This document shows, one piece after another, positions 1 through 8,818 of a DNA stretch of 64,000 nt; within the stretch, counting starts at the first letter, position 1; each line of letters opens with the position of its first letter. The stretch is from contig JBGURP010000033.1 of assembly GCA_045132055.1 (NCBI GenBank), positions 310,001-374,000 of the forward strand, in the 5' to 3' direction. Under the pieces are notes generated by a model that did not search any database, was not told the origin of the DNA, and saw nothing but the letters and a program-made list of their open reading frames with translations. A program made the translations under genes and the position numbers. The DNA comes from F23-D06 sp045132055. Lineage in GTDB: Bacteria > Bacteroidota > Bacteroidia > Bacteroidales > WCHB1-69.

Positions 1-345
1 GACGGTTTCGCTCTGGGGCTCCACGCCGCCCACGGCGCAGAAGACGGCCACCATGCCGTCGATTACGCGCAGTGAGCGTTCCACTTCGATGGTGAAATCC
101 ACGTGGCCCGGGGTGTCAATCAGGTTGATTTGGTGCTCTTTCCATTGCGCGGTGATGGCTGCGGAGGCAATGGTGATGCCACGCTCCTGCTCCTGTTTCA
201 TGAAGTCCATGGTGGCCTGCCCATCGTGAGTCTCGCCAACCTTGCGGTTTACGCCAGTGAAGAACAAAATTCGTTCCGATACGGTGGTTTTGCCGGCGTC
301 GATGTGCGCGGCGATACCGATATTTCTCAGTTTGGATATTTGCAT
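1..345 (-). CDS. fusA: Elongation factor G, N-terminal part (cut by window edge)
   Basis: These 115 codons are the GTPase N-terminus of EF-G, the ribosomal translocase. The P-loop AHIDAGKTT, the switch-1 stretch MDFMKQEQERGITI and the G3 motif DTPGHVDF are all readable. The ATG at 345 follows an in-frame TAA only three codons upstream, so the start is firm. The neighbour is an exported DUF4412-like gene rather than ribosomal protein genes, so this may be a second EF-G paralogue rather than the str-operon copy; that is inference. A terminator-like hairpin ends 11 bases before the start codon. The rest of the gene lies outside the window. Confidence 0.9.
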   Translation of the reverse strand, partial: MQISKLRNIGIAAHIDAGKTTVSERILFFTGVNRKVGETHDGQATMDFMKQEQERGITIASAAITAQWKEHQINLIDTPGHVDFTIEVERSLRVIDGMVAVFCAVGGVEPQSETV

Positions 346-356
346 AATCAGTCTTT

Positions 357-396
357 AAAAAATACATCCGCCATACCGGAAAGGTACAGCGGATGT
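357..396 (-). terminator. Hairpin plus T-tract just upstream of the EF-G gene
   Basis: On the minus strand ACATCCGC pairs with GCGGATGT (364-371 with 389-396), with further pairing of TACC and GGTA inside, followed by six T residues. It fits termination of the upstream DUF4412-like gene, but it also lies in the immediate leader of the EF-G gene. Confidence 0.65.
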
Positions 397-432
397 TTGG
401 TTTTATCGATTTTTCACGTTGATAATCTGTGA

Positions 433-1137
433 TTATTCTTCTTCAGACATGCCGAACATGGCTTTCAACTCAGCCGGAGCATCTTTGATGGGGGTGGAGT
501 CGGAAGGACGCAGGAAGGTGGATGCTTTCACCTTCTTGTTCGGGGTGATGGTTTTGGCCGTTTGGATGAGTGTGATATTCTCACCGCTAATTTCACGTTC
601 GATTTCAACGCACAAAGGATAGCCTTTCAGACCAGGGTAGTTGCTGAAGTTGATCTGGTCGCCCGTCATCAAGTCTTCGGTAACCCACAGGACGAGAGAG
701 GATTCCTCATCAGATTCCAGGTCAGTGATCTTCACTTCCACCTTTTTGCAGTTGTAACCGCAAATTTCCTTGGTCTCGGATGTGTAGTTGAAATCTTGTT
801 TGACCTTTTCAAATGCTTTGTTGATATCGGCTTCTTCTTGTTCAATGTAATATTTGCCGTAACCGGGGATGTCAATGATGGTGGTTGCCAATTTGTAGTC
901 ACCATTGGTGATGTGGATGATGTCAACGCCCATCTGGTTGATGGCGGTCTTGGTGTTGTTACCCATGATGGTCACCTCTTCTGACATTTCAGCAAGTTGG
1001 GCGGCGATGTTGGGGTCATCAGTACCTGATGCGGTGGTTTCGAACACGATGGAGCCAGCAAACGGTTTCTGTGCGAATGTGGCGATGGTGCCGAACAGCA
1101 TGATGACGGCAATCCATAAGGCGATTTGTTTTTTCAT
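433..1137 (-). CDS. Exported DUF4412/GLPGLI-like protein
   Basis: This 234-residue protein has a signal peptide of about 22 residues (MKKQIALW... ending TFAQ). The body contains the pattern GYNCKK followed by LWVTEDL, seen in DUF4412/GLPGLI-type periplasmic proteins of Bacteroidota. The same GYNC...LWVTEDL pattern appears in the N-terminal half of the PNGase F-like protein at 7101-8804, so the two share a domain. The biochemical role of the family is not known to me. A TATTTTTG box at 1175-1182 serves as promoter, and the hairpin at 357-396 follows its stop. Confidence 0.7.
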   Translation of the reverse strand: MKKQIALWIAVIMLFGTIATFAQKPFAGSIVFETTASGTDDPNIAAQLAEMSEEVTIMGNNTKTAINQMGVDIIHITNGDYKLATTIIDIPGYGKYYIEQEEADINKAFEKVKQDFNYTSETKEICGYNCKKVEVKITDLESDEESSLVLWVTEDLMTGDQINFSNYPGLKGYPLCVEIEREISGENITLIQTAKTITPNKKVKASTFLRPSDSTPIKDAPAELKAMFGMSEEE

Positions 1138-1174
1138 TGTATTGATAATTTAAAGGTTATTCAAATTTGCGCGG

Positions 1175-1182
1175 CAAAAATA
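1175..1182 (-). promoter_or_regulatory. Minus-7 promoter box (TATTTTTG)
   Basis: TAnnTTTG match on the minus strand, 37 bases upstream of the DUF4412-like start at 1137. Confidence 0.6.
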
Positions 1183-1235
1183 TAAAAAAAAACGTTGCCA
1201 CAGACGGAGAATGTTTGGTAAGGTTTAATTCACCA

Positions 1236-2342
1236 TTATTTCAAAAAATCCTCATCTGTCAGCGTGTTCAGAAACGCCTTGAGGTCGGCAATTTCGGATG
1301 GGGTGAGCATCGTGCCCCCGTCGTTGATATGGTGCATGAGCGGGCTTACGTAGGGAGATGGTTGCAGTCCTTGGTTATAAAAGTTCAGCACCTCGTCCAG
1401 CGTTTGGAACCGCCCATCGTGCATGTACGGTGCGGACACAGCCACATTGCGCAATGAAGGTGCGCGGTACGCGCCGTGGTCGGCATCATGGCCGGTGAAT
1501 GCGTATCGATCTTGTGCGTCGGTGAAAACGTTGTCTAATCCGTTGTTGTAGAATAGGTTGGTAGTGAACAGCGGCGATCCTTCGCTGCCGTGGCAGTGGA
1601 AACAGTCGGCACCCTCCTCCGTGGTGAAGAGGATGTAGCCGTGCAGTTCCTGCGGGGTGAGCTGTTCCTTGCCTTGCAGATAGCGGTCGAATTTGGAGTT
1701 GCCGGACACCAGCGAGCGCACGTACTGGGCGATGGCCTTCTGCACGCGCGCCATGGTGATCTCTTCGGAGCCGAAGGCCTTGCCGAACATCTCGGGATAT
1801 TTGCTGTCGGCGCGCAGTGCTGCCAGCGTGCGCGCTTCCGTGCTGCACAGTTCGTCATCGGCCTTGATGGCCATCAGCACGATGTCCTCGATGCTCTGGC
1901 GGCCCTTGACGTTCTGCGGGCAGATGCTGCCGTTCCAGGAGTAGCCCTCATGGTTGAAAACCAGATTCATCAGCGGCATGGCATTGTGGTGGGTGGCTTT
2001 GCCCGTGCGTCCAACGGGTCGCCCATTGACCAAACGCGGGTTATTGGGTCCCAAATCGTAGTTATGGGCATGGTCATGGCAGCTGGCGCACGACATCAAA
2101 GAGTCCGGATTCGTGCCCGTATAGCCGCAAAGATGGGGGTCGTGGAACAGCCTTTCGCCCAAAGCCACGCCCTCCACGGTCATGGGGTTGTCATCGGGAA
2201 TGTTGAGCCGCGTAGGGAATCCATGCGGGATGGTGATGTCTAACGGGGTAGGGTCCTCATAGCGATGCCTGCAGGCCGCAAACATGAGTGTCACAGCCAC
2301 TGTCAGGCAAAAGATTCTCCAATATGTCCTGAATCTATTCAT
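1236..2342 (-). CDS. Di-heme cytochrome c peroxidase (MauG/CCP family) lipoprotein
   Basis: This 368-residue protein matches bacterial di-heme cytochrome c peroxidases, which reduce hydrogen peroxide in the periplasm. Two heme-binding CxxCH motifs are visible: C85-A-S-C-H89 and C247-F-H-C-H251. The C-terminal stretch APSLRN...APYMHDGRF (Met307) is typical of the high-potential heme site. A signal peptide ends in a lipobox (LMFAAC, Cys24), so it should be membrane anchored. The ATG at 2342 overlaps the last 8 bases of parC, and longer in-frame starts only read parC DNA in the wrong frame. The overlap implies translational coupling to parC, an odd partner. Confidence 0.9.
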   Translation of the reverse strand: MNRFRTYWRIFCLTVAVTLMFAACRHRYEDPTPLDITIPHGFPTRLNIPDDNPMTVEGVALGERLFHDPHLCGYTGTNPDSLMSCASCHDHAHNYDLGPNNPRLVNGRPVGRTGKATHHNAMPLMNLVFNHEGYSWNGSICPQNVKGRQSIEDIVLMAIKADDELCSTEARTLAALRADSKYPEMFGKAFGSEEITMARVQKAIAQYVRSLVSGNSKFDRYLQGKEQLTPQELHGYILFTTEEGADCFHCHGSEGSPLFTTNLFYNNGLDNVFTDAQDRYAFTGHDADHGAYRAPSLRNVAVSAPYMHDGRFQTLDEVLNFYNQGLQPSPYVSPLMHHINDGGTMLTPSEIADLKAFLNTLTDEDFLK

Positions 2343-5091
2343 CGAAAATGGAGAGCTGCACGCCCTCTTCGTCCAACTTGTTAGGATCTGATTTCTGCGG
2401 TTCCTTCTCGGACAGGAACAATTCTTTGGCAACCGCGTCATCCACACTCTCCGGAACGCTCTCCATTTCGGCGTCCTCGACCATCTCTTCCTCTTCATCC
2501 TCAGGTTCCTCCTCCGGCTCCTCGTAAGGCAGCGGGTCGATAAACTTGATGGACTTGATTTCGGGGAAGTTGATGCGCTTGCCGCGGGCACGGACCGTCA
2601 TCGGCTCCGTGAACTCGGCCGTCGGAATGATTTCGATGCTGTCCTCCTCCGCTTTCTTCTTGTGATAAGTGACCTGGATTTGTGGCAGATAATCTATGGA
2701 GATGCCGAGAATCTTGCAGGTGCCGTCATCGGGGATGAAGTCGGTTTTCTTAATCGTATGGTCGGCAGGGAAGCGCTTCAGGTAGTATTTGTCTTCCTTC
2801 TTTTGATGATAGACGACCGTAATCATCAGATTCTTGTTCCATTTGCGGATATAGAGCAGGTCGTCTTCAAAGTGGGTGGAGATCTCGAATCCCGTGATGC
2901 GGTACCAGCCGCTCTTATACACGGTCAGAATCTTGTCATCCTCTTTGAAAGCACCCAAGAGTTGACCTCTGCCATCATTGTTGAGGCGCATTACGGACTC
3001 TTCGTAATAGACATTGATAGCGCTCAGTGTGGAGACGCCCTTTTGGCTCATGTCAATGCGGGACACGGGGTAACGGGTGAGAATGTTGCCCATTGCGGAA
3101 CGGCTCTTCACCGCCAACTGGCTAAAGTCGAAGTCGAACTCCTTCTTCTTGAGCTTGGGCTTGGGCTTTAGTTTCACGCGGATGACCTCCGCTTCACCGT
3201 TGGGGTTGGAGGTGAAGTAGATGACCTTGGAGCCGGCCTTGCCTTTGGTGAGGTCGTATTCCTTGTCACGTGACACGCCGCCGATGGCGAAACGCTTGAC
3301 CATAGCGGGACCGTTGCTGCCGTTGGTATAGACCAGATTGTAAATATGGCGGTCGTCGCCGCGCTTGAACACCTCCACATGGAGGATGTTCTTCCCCACG
3401 AAATGTTTGTCGGCTACCTTGCTGATGGAAAAAGTGCCGTTTTCGTGGAAGACGATGATTTCGTCCAGATCGGAGCAGTCGCAGGCGTACTCCACACCCT
3501 CGTCTTTCTTCAGAGCGGTGCCCACGAAGCCTTCTTTCTTATCGACGTACAGCTTTTGGTTGGCCACGGCCACGGTGGAAGCTACGATGTTGTCGAATTC
3601 CTTGATTTCGGTAAGACGTTGCTTGTCGCCACCGTATTTCTTCTTCAGCTGGCGGAAATAATTGACGGCATAATCCACCAGATGGGCGAGGTTGTTCATC
3701 ACCTCTTCCATGTACAGCTCGATGTCGGCAATCTCCTGCTCGGCTTTCTTGATGTCGAACTTGGAAATCTTGCGCACAGGCTTCTCGCAGAGCGAAAGGA
3801 TGTTCTCGCGGGTAATCTCCTGACGGAAAAGGGAACGGTAGGGATCGAAAGCCCGCTCGATGTTGGTGACTTGCGTGTCCCAGGTGTCGGTGTCTTTCTC
3901 CAGCTCTTTATAGATTCTCTTTTCGAAGAAGATTTTCTCCAAAGAGATTTTATGCCATTGCTGATCCAACTCGTCCAGTTGGATTTCCAGCTCCCGTTTG
4001 AGCAGTTGGAGGGTGTTCTCGGTATTGATTTTGAGAATCTCCTTCACGTTGGTGAACCTCGGCTTGCCGTCCCAGATAACGCAGGCGTTGGTGTAGTAGG
4101 TCATCTCGCAGTCGGTGAAGGCGTAGAGCGCATCGATGGTTTGGTCGGGCGACACGCCGGGCTGCAGGTGAAGATAAATCTCCGCATTGGCGGCAGTGTT
4201 GTCGTCAATGCGCTTGATTTTGAGCTTGCCACTCTCCACAGCGTTGGAAATGGAACTCTTGGCTTCGGAGATGAGTTTGCCCGTAGTGGTGCCGAATGGT
4301 ATCTCTGTGATAACCAGCGTCTTGTTATCGACGATGTTGATTTTGGCACGGTTGCGGATCTTGCCGCCCTGCGCACCGTTGTTGTATTTGCTCACATCAA
4401 TGGTGCCGCCAGTGGGGAAGTCGGGGTATATTTCGAAGTCTTCGCCTCGCAGAATCTTGATGGAGGCATCGATCAGCTCGTTGAAGTTGTGGGGCAGGAT
4501 TTTGGTGGACATGCCCACGCCCACGCCATCCACGCCTTGAGCTAACAGCAACGGGAACTTGATGGGCAATGCGATAGGCTCTTTGTTACGTCCATCGTAA
4601 GAGATCTGCCACTCAGTGGTTTTATGGTTGAAAACGACCTCCAAAGCGAACTTGGAGAGGCGTGCCTCAATATATCGGGGTGCGGCCGCGGGGTCTCCGG
4701 TGAGGATGTTACCCCAGTTACCTTGCGTGTCGATGAGCAGTTTCTTCTGTCCTAACTGCACCAATGCGCCGCCGATAGACTGGTCGCCGTGCGGGTGGTA
4801 TTTCATCGTGTTACCCACAATATTGGCCACCTTGTTGTAACGTCCGTCCTCCAGCTCATCCATGGAGTGCAAGATACGGCGCTGCACAGGCTTCAATCCG
4901 TCGTAAACATCCGGAAAAGCACGGTCGAGAATGACGTAAGAGGCGTAGTCCAGATACCATTCGCGGTACATGGTTTGCGCAAAGATGACTTTATGAAGAT
5001 CGGAAGGCTCATGGCCTTCAGCGGGAACAATTTCTTCGTTTACAGTATTCTCCTCGTTGGCGTCAAGGAGCTTGTCGTTTTTATCTGCCAT
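2335..5091 (-). CDS. parC: DNA topoisomerase IV subunit A
   Basis: This 918-residue type IIA topoisomerase A subunit cuts and rejoins DNA to decatenate chromosomes together with ParE, which is not in the window. The N-terminal catalytic core reads YLDYASYVILDRAFPDVYDGLKPVQRR, then KYHPHGD, and the active-site pair Arg139-Tyr140 in APRYIEARLS. A coiled region follows around residues 360-490, and the C-terminal half is the DNA-wrapping domain. The tail is very acidic (EEPEEEPEDEEEE). Bacteroidota ParC proteins of this length are common. The promoter box TATCTTTG lies 20 bases upstream. Confidence 0.93.
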   Translation of the reverse strand: MADKNDKLLDANEENTVNEEIVPAEGHEPSDLHKVIFAQTMYREWYLDYASYVILDRAFPDVYDGLKPVQRRILHSMDELEDGRYNKVANIVGNTMKYHPHGDQSIGGALVQLGQKKLLIDTQGNWGNILTGDPAAAPRYIEARLSKFALEVVFNHKTTEWQISYDGRNKEPIALPIKFPLLLAQGVDGVGVGMSTKILPHNFNELIDASIKILRGEDFEIYPDFPTGGTIDVSKYNNGAQGGKIRNRAKINIVDNKTLVITEIPFGTTTGKLISEAKSSISNAVESGKLKIKRIDDNTAANAEIYLHLQPGVSPDQTIDALYAFTDCEMTYYTNACVIWDGKPRFTNVKEILKINTENTLQLLKRELEIQLDELDQQWHKISLEKIFFEKRIYKELEKDTDTWDTQVTNIERAFDPYRSLFRQEITRENILSLCEKPVRKISKFDIKKAEQEIADIELYMEEVMNNLAHLVDYAVNYFRQLKKKYGGDKQRLTEIKEFDNIVASTVAVANQKLYVDKKEGFVGTALKKDEGVEYACDCSDLDEIIVFHENGTFSISKVADKHFVGKNILHVEVFKRGDDRHIYNLVYTNGSNGPAMVKRFAIGGVSRDKEYDLTKGKAGSKVIYFTSNPNGEAEVIRVKLKPKPKLKKKEFDFDFSQLAVKSRSAMGNILTRYPVSRIDMSQKGVSTLSAINVYYEESVMRLNNDGRGQLLGAFKEDDKILTVYKSGWYRITGFEISTHFEDDLLYIRKWNKNLMITVVYHQKKEDKYYLKRFPADHTIKKTDFIPDDGTCKILGISIDYLPQIQVTYHKKKAEEDSIEIIPTAEFTEPMTVRARGKRINFPEIKSIKFIDPLPYEEPEEEPEDEEEEMVEDAEMESVPESVDDAVAKELFLSEKEPQKSDPNKLDEEGVQLSIFDE

Positions 5092-5111
5092 AGGTATAGA
5101 TTAATGGACGG

Positions 5112-5119
5112 CAAAGATA
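5112..5119 (-). promoter_or_regulatory. Minus-7 promoter box for parC (TATCTTTG)
   Basis: TAnnTTTG match on the minus strand, in the 59-base gap between the DUF4296 stop and the parC start. Confidence 0.6.
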
Positions 5120-5150
5120 CAAAAAATAGGGATACGGCAAGGAACCCATG

Positions 5151-5609
5151 CTATTGTTCCGGGACGGAGCCGTTTTGTGGCATCTGCTCTTGGTAAGTCT
5201 GGTCCATGTCCACGATGTCGATAGCACTTGGATCGACAGGGGGCAGCGTGTCTGTGATGGCCAGTTCTTCCCGCTTGGCATCCAGAATGGCATTGGCTTC
5301 GTTCACCAATTTGTTGGCGGCATCCTCGTCGCCCATGTAGTATTGCATGGAGGTGTTGAACTGCTCGCGCGTGATGTGGTAACGCTCAAAAAGGTCATGG
5401 TAGTAGCCTCTGGAACTAATCACGTTGTTGATCGTGTCTTCCGGATTCAGGGTGATGAGGCTTTCGATGATGTAAGCTTCAGCGAGGATGTTTGCCAGAG
5501 TGCTGCGGTTGATGAGGTTGTCGGGCCTCTTCTGTACCTGTTTTTTGTTGCATCCAGTGGCGAGCAATACCAGCGGAATCAAAAGGATGTATAAGAATGA
5601 CTTTTTCAT
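5151..5609 (-). CDS. DUF4296 lipoprotein
   Basis: This 152-residue protein has a lipoprotein signal (LLATGC, Cys20) and the DUF4296 pattern: RPDNLI near residue 30, then ILAEAYIIE and a helix-rich body ending about residue 115. The family is restricted to Bacteroidota and has no assigned function. Its ATG overlaps the TGA of the CCA-adding enzyme gene by 4 bases (ATGA), so the two are probably co-translated. Confidence 0.8.
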   Translation of the reverse strand: MKKSFLYILLIPLVLLATGCNKKQVQKRPDNLINRSTLANILAEAYIIESLITLNPEDTINNVISSRGYYHDLFERYHITREQFNTSMQYYMGDEDAANKLVNEANAILDAKREELAITDTLPPVDPSAIDIVDMDQTYQEQMPQNGSVPEQ

Positions 5610-7057
5610 TGTTCTTCAGGATAATGGACGATTTCATAGCCTAACTTCCGGCCTTCTTCCATCATTTTCTGGAGGGCGGCAGGACGCGTGTTTTCTATCT
5701 CTCCGTCAAGGATGGCATCGCACACGGCATCTTTGATGATGCCGATGTCTTTGCAGGGTCTCATGCCGAAGGTTTGCATGATGTCTTGGCCGTCAAAAGG
5801 CGGGCGCCAATTGCGGAGCTTGTCCTTCTCCTCAATTTCGCGCATCTTCTCACGCACCTTGGCGAAGTTCTGGAAACAGCGAGTGATTTTGGCGGAATTC
5901 TTGGAAGTGACGTCCGCGTGGCACAGCATCATCAGGTCGTCGATGTCATCGCCGGCTTCGAAGAGGAGTCTGCGCACTGCGGAATCGGTGATGGTGTCTT
6001 CTACCAACGCGATAGGGCGGAGGTGCAATCCCACCAGCTTTTGCACGTACTTCATCTTTTCGTTGTTGGGCATGTGCAGGCGGTGGAAGATGCGGGAAAC
6101 CATCTTTACGCCCACGGCGTCGTGTCCATGGAAAGTCCAGCCCGCGATGGGGTCAAAGCGTTTGGTGACCGGCTTGGCGATGTCGTGCAGCAGGGCGGCC
6201 CACTCGAGCCAGAGGTTGGGACGTTCGCTGGCCATGGCCACGTTATCGACCACCTCCAGCGTGTGCAGGAAGTTGTCTTTATGGCCTTTCCCGTTGATGA
6301 ATTGCACGCCCTTGAGCGCAATCATTTCGGGTAAAAATCTCTCCAAAAGGCTGCTTTCATCCAGCATGTGAAAGCCTTTGGATGGACGCAGGCAAACCAG
6401 TATCTTGTTGAGTTCCTCCACAATACGCTCTTTGGAGATGATGTCCAGGCGGTAGGCATTGCGTTGGATGGCCTCGAAGGTTTCGGGGTATATGTCGAAG
6501 TTGAGCTGTGTGGCGAAACGCACGGCGCGCATCATGCGCAGCGGGTCGTCGGAGAAGGTCTTATCGGGATCGCACGGGGTGCGGATGATCTTGCCCTTGA
6601 TGTCAGCGATGCCGTCGAACGGGTCAATCAGCTCGTAGGCGTGCTCGCCGTTCAGGGCGATGGCCATGGCGTTGATGGTGAAGTCGCGGCGCATCTGGTC
6701 GTCTTCCAGCGTGCCGTCTTCCACCACAGGCTTGCGTGAGTCGTGGCTGTAGGATTCCCTGCGCGCACCCACGAACTCGATGACAGAGCCCTCGAAGTTG
6801 AATTGTGCAGTGCCGAAGTTGCGATACACGTTCACGTGCAGTTCGGGATCGATGAGAGCGGCGGTCTTCTTGGCCAGCTCGATGCCGCTGCCCACGGTCA
6901 CAATGTCGATGTCAGTGTTGTGGCGGCGCATGATGATGTCTCGCACCACGCCGCCTACGACGTAAGCTTCCAGCCCCAACTCATCGGCGGCCTGCGCCAC
7001 AATGGGGTAGATGGGGTGGGAGAGCTCCTGCTTATATGTTTTGATTGCTTGTGTCAA
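5606..7057 (-). CDS. cca: CCA-adding tRNA nucleotidyltransferase with HD domain
   Basis: This protein of about 483 residues adds or repairs the 3' CCA of tRNAs. The nucleotidyltransferase signature GGVVRD (residues 35-40) and the metal-binding D49-I-D51 are present, followed by the RRDFTINAMA motif. An HD phosphohydrolase-like domain (LLHDIAKP) forms the C-terminal half. No ATG lies between the promoter boxes at 7081-7097 and the conserved start of the domain, so a TTG at 7057 is the most likely start; this is inference. The first upstream ATG lies beyond the promoter and inside the PNGase gene. The tRNA-Arg gene here lacks an encoded CCA and would need this enzyme. Confidence 0.88.
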   Translation of the reverse strand: MTQAIKTYKQELSHPIYPIVAQAADELGLEAYVVGGVVRDIIMRRHNTDIDIVTVGSGIELAKKTAALIDPELHVNVYRNFGTAQFNFEGSVIEFVGARRESYSHDSRKPVVEDGTLEDDQMRRDFTINAMAIALNGEHAYELIDPFDGIADIKGKIIRTPCDPDKTFSDDPLRMMRAVRFATQLNFDIYPETFEAIQRNAYRLDIISKERIVEELNKILVCLRPSKGFHMLDESSLLERFLPEMIALKGVQFINGKGHKDNFLHTLEVVDNVAMASERPNLWLEWAALLHDIAKPVTKRFDPIAGWTFHGHDAVGVKMVSRIFHRLHMPNNEKMKYVQKLVGLHLRPIALVEDTITDSAVRRLLFEAGDDIDDLMMLCHADVTSKNSAKITRCFQNFAKVREKMREIEEKDKLRNWRPPFDGQDIMQTFGMRPCKDIGIIKDAVCDAILDGEIENTRPAALQKMMEEGRKLGYEIVHYPEEQ

Positions 7058-7080
7058 AATCAGGTTTGAAATTTCGGGTG

Positions 7081-7097
7081 CAAAAATAGCAAAAATA
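7081..7097 (-). promoter_or_regulatory. Two adjacent minus-7 boxes for the cca operon
   Basis: Two TATTTTTG matches on the minus strand (7081-7088 and 7090-7097) just outside the end of the PNGase F-like gene. Confidence 0.55.
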
Positions 7098-7100
7098 ACG

Positions 7101-8804
7101 CTATTGTGCCTTATGGAATGTCCCGATGAGTGCGCCCGAGACGCACCAGGAACTGAAACTGCCGCCTTCATTTTCTCCCTGCGGGATAGCGATGGTCATG
7201 GTGTGTTTGCCGGGCTTCAGGTCAGAGAGGTCGAAATAGACGGGCTGCGTGGCGGTGCCCGGACACCAACCGGAGCGCGAGTAGTCGGACGAAGACATTC
7301 CGTTCCAGAAGTTTCCGGATGCTGGATTGGAGGTCCGGTATGTGCCGCAGTCGCCGCGCCAGGGCGTGTAGATGTAGCGAGGAACTCCGTCAATCAGAAT
7401 GGTGTTCGGCTTGGGCACGAATTCGTCGCCCGAGTCCCAGCCACCGTGGCCTGTGGCAATGTAGCGCAGCTTTAGCTCTTTTGCCATCATCTCAGGTACG
7501 TAACAATTCACTGTCAAGCTGTCGGTGCGGAAGAACTTGCCGTAGTTCTGTCCAGCCATCTCCATTACATTGCACGTGTTGAACAGCGGAAGCAGCATCT
7601 CCACCGTGCTGTCCGAGTACACCCATTGCTCATCCTCGGGGTAGGCTTTTAGCGTGAGCGATAATTTATGTCCGCCCTTGTCGTAGTTTCCAATGAACGC
7701 CCCAATGTAAACATCTCCTTGAAGTAATGGCTTTAAATCGCTGATATCCTGCTTATACTGCACTTGATCAGCCCAATCACGGTCCGGTAGCGAGCGATAC
7801 TCGTTGTAGTGCCGTACGCCGAACGGGGTGAAAAAACGCATCACCTCCACCAACGGAAGATAGGTCTTGGTGATGGTCATTCCCTGATACTTTTCGCCTG
7901 ATTTGTCTTTGAAATAGGGAAGCACTTGTATGCTGTCGATCAGGGCGTTCAGGAACGACTGGCGCATGCCTCTTGGAATGATGAACACAGAGCCGGTGCG
8001 GTCGTATGCATCGCCGTTGGAATATTCCGTCACTTCCGCAAACACGCGATAGTGCTCCGGCAAGCGCGTCATGTCCACGCGTTTGAGAATGATGGTGCCG
8101 TTAGCAAAGTGATAGATGGAATCGTAGTCAATCCGTCGCGGTTTCTCCAGTTGCGGATTGAAACAGATCTGCTCATCTTCAAAAATTGGCGTGGTGATGA
8201 CCAGCTTGTCCTTTTCCATTTGGTTAAGCTGCGCGGAGGTCAATTCCTCGCCATAATTATCAGGAAATAGATTGGCGAGTGATTTGTCCTTGGTGACATG
8301 GGCTAATTCCATCATGGCGTTGCCGTTGCGGAGATATTTGACCAGCACACCGGGTAAAGAAGCGAAACCGGTGATGGGCGTGGCACGGAACTTCAAATCC
8401 TCGGTAACCCACAATTCTATCTTGTTAGAAAATAAAATGATAGAGTATTTGGTGCAGTTGTAGCCGTTCACTTTTTCCTTGCCCTCCTGTTTGAATTCGT
8501 AATCTTTGCGGATAGAGTTGCTGCAATAATACTTTTCATCCACTTGGTAGAAGAGTTGGGTGATGATCGTGTCCTGTTCGTAATCGATGAAGGTGAAATG
8601 TGTGGCTTTGCCGGGCACGGGGTGCTCCGTCGGTTTGTCTGCCGACTGGATTTTCAGTTGCGTTCCCTGGCGCAGCACTTCCGTGCGGGAGGTATCGCTG
8701 CCGCCAATGGTGTAGGATTTGTAAAGCAGGCGGTTTTGTGCTGAAAGGGTTGTCATGCAGCATGTTATCAAGATGCCGATGAGGAGAATATGTCTTTTTT
8801 TCAT
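7101..8804 (-). CDS. PNGase F-like peptide-N-glycosidase with DUF4412-like N-terminus
   Basis: This 567-residue exported protein has two parts. Residues 24-200 resemble the DUF4412-like protein at 433-1137 (GYNCTK...LWVTEDL). Residues about 235-567 match PNGase F, which removes N-glycans from glycoproteins: AYDRTGSVF carries D268, matching the catalytic Asp60 of the Elizabethkingia enzyme, and GDEF carries E461, matching Glu206. GWCPG and a final GSFSSWCVSGALIG strand also match. I could not place a counterpart of Glu118. The ATG at 8804 is preferred over an upstream in-frame TTG because it begins a normal signal peptide (MKKRHILL...LSAQ). It follows aroC by 14 bases. Confidence 0.82.
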   Translation of the reverse strand: MKKRHILLIGILITCCMTTLSAQNRLLYKSYTIGGSDTSRTEVLRQGTQLKIQSADKPTEHPVPGKATHFTFIDYEQDTIITQLFYQVDEKYYCSNSIRKDYEFKQEGKEKVNGYNCTKYSIILFSNKIELWVTEDLKFRATPITGFASLPGVLVKYLRNGNAMMELAHVTKDKSLANLFPDNYGEELTSAQLNQMEKDKLVITTPIFEDEQICFNPQLEKPRRIDYDSIYHFANGTIILKRVDMTRLPEHYRVFAEVTEYSNGDAYDRTGSVFIIPRGMRQSFLNALIDSIQVLPYFKDKSGEKYQGMTITKTYLPLVEVMRFFTPFGVRHYNEYRSLPDRDWADQVQYKQDISDLKPLLQGDVYIGAFIGNYDKGGHKLSLTLKAYPEDEQWVYSDSTVEMLLPLFNTCNVMEMAGQNYGKFFRTDSLTVNCYVPEMMAKELKLRYIATGHGGWDSGDEFVPKPNTILIDGVPRYIYTPWRGDCGTYRTSNPASGNFWNGMSSSDYSRSGWCPGTATQPVYFDLSDLKPGKHTMTIAIPQGENEGGSFSSWCVSGALIGTFHKAQ

Positions 8805-8818
8805 GAAGATAATGAATT

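Noticed and set aside
2343..2591. N-terminal extension of the di-heme peroxidase
   Set aside because: The extension is parC DNA in another frame and is full of Arg and Ser. The signal peptide begins at the ATG at 2342.
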